Part shown: in pieces, positions 63,472-64,000 of the stretch
Layout of the letters: the number at the start of each line of letters is the position of its first letter
How positions within the stretch are numbered: position 1 is the stretch's first letter
From: Haliclona indistincta
Taxonomy: Eukaryota; Porifera; Demospongiae; Haplosclerida; Chalinidae
Direction: 5' to 3'
NCBI GenBank assembly: GCA_964017065.1
Contig: OZ024783.1
Location: forward strand, 3,708,932 to 3,772,931
Length of the DNA: 64,000 bases
Notes under the pieces: generated by a model
Told to the model about the DNA's origin: nothing
Database searches by the model: none
What the model saw: the letters and a program-made list of their open reading frames with translations, nothing else
Program-made: the position numbers and the translations under genes

Positions 63472-64000
63472 CTATCTATCCCATGGTTCCAGAAGATGCT
63501 TATATTGTTCGTGGATGTGTGGTGGTAGCTTGTCATAGACTGATTTATAAAGTCTCAACTTCTTTAATCGACTGTTACCAGCAGCTTCAATCAGTTGGAA
63601 CAGGTTTGTTTTAGTCTCATCACTGCGGTAGAATATCTCTTCAATCTTCAGTACTTCTAGTGTGTGGTGTGACTGTACAATGTTAGTGAGAACAGGTAGG
63701 TCACTGTCTAGTAGAAAAGGACTAATCTCCAGGTCTAGGTATGTCAGTGAAGTGATATTCACGATCAATGCAGCTAGCGGGTGAAGAAGGTTACGTGAGA
63801 TGGTGAGCTCTTTGAGGTTTGTGTTCTCATGTAGGAGTAACTCATCATGAAGCACGATATCTTCATAACCTAAATGTAATGTCAGTTCTTGCAGTGAAGA
63901 TGGTTGAAATAATAGTCGAATGAGTGTGTTTGTACATAGTTCACCAATTCTTATATTACGATACTCTAGTCTCCTCAGTCCACTCCCTGGTGCTATCAGC
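63472..64000 (-). CDS. Leucine-rich-repeat protein, 3' end (NLR-like)
   Basis: The frame is open from the right edge of the window to the stop at 63,472, about 176 residues, so the N terminus is outside. The visible part is a string of ribonuclease-inhibitor-type LRRs: GLRRLEYRNIRIGEL, SLQELTLHLGYEDI, NLKELTISRNLLHPLAALI, SLTYLDLEISPFLLDSDL, TLEVLKIEEIF, RLKKLRLYKSV. Unit spacing of about 25-28 fits NLR or related LRR sensors, abundant in sponges and cnidarians. A NACHT domain would be needed to call it an NLR and is not in the window. Confidence 0.6.
   Translation of the reverse strand, partial: LIAPGSGLRRLEYRNIRIGELCTNTLIRLLFQPSSLQELTLHLGYEDIVLHDELLLHENTNLKELTISRNLLHPLAALIVNITSLTYLDLEISPFLLDSDLPVLTNIVQSHHTLEVLKIEEIFYRSDETKTNLFQLIEAAGNSRLKKLRLYKSVYDKLPPHIHEQYKHLLEPWDR

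Overview
The window is nuclear DNA of an invertebrate animal. It holds an intron-bearing ribosomal protein gene (uL13/RPL13A, 203 residues), an Ashwin gene, multi-copy 7TM receptors, SLC15/POT transporters, LRR sequence, an animal-type non-LTR retrotransposon and many small inverted-repeat transposons. Short introns, AT-rich sequence, dense MITEs and LRR/Death-like genes suggest a sponge, possibly a demosponge such as Amphimedon. The species call is inference.

Layout. Positions 1-59,940 are a tandem, rearranged array of a module about 20-21 kb long. In order the module is: POT transporter (+), cAMP-receptor-like 7TM receptor (+), Death-domain-like exons (-), multi-pass membrane protein (+), coiled-coil/TM protein (+), second POT transporter (-), HypX-like protein (-). 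Unit 1 spans about 12.3-31.9 kb, unit 2 about 33.8-52.9 kb, unit 3 about 53.4-59.9 kb. Two further receptor copies lie at 0.6 and 6.5 kb. Unit 2 lost its Death-like and membrane-protein genes, and about 38-46 kb is filled with transposons, a satellite and foldback DNA. The first transporter of unit 3 is a pseudogene. Transporter tails left at 2.34, 22.72, 38.82 and 57.51 kb mark lost copies. A non-LTR retrotransposon (18.7-22.7 kb), itself carrying two insertions, interrupts unit 1.

From 60 kb to the end the sequence is single-copy: Ashwin (-) and RPL13A (+) are divergent from a ~104-bp interval with a palindromic NRF-1-type site. The 3' end of an LRR gene (-) runs off the right edge.

The most striking content is two intact, intronless genes whose products match HypX/HoxX, the bacterial enzyme that makes the CO ligand for O2-tolerant [NiFe] hydrogenase. 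They carry mitochondrial-type leaders and sit between animal genes, so contamination is unlikely. Receptors and transporters amplified beside them may reflect sensing and uptake of a shared class of small molecules, but that is conjecture.
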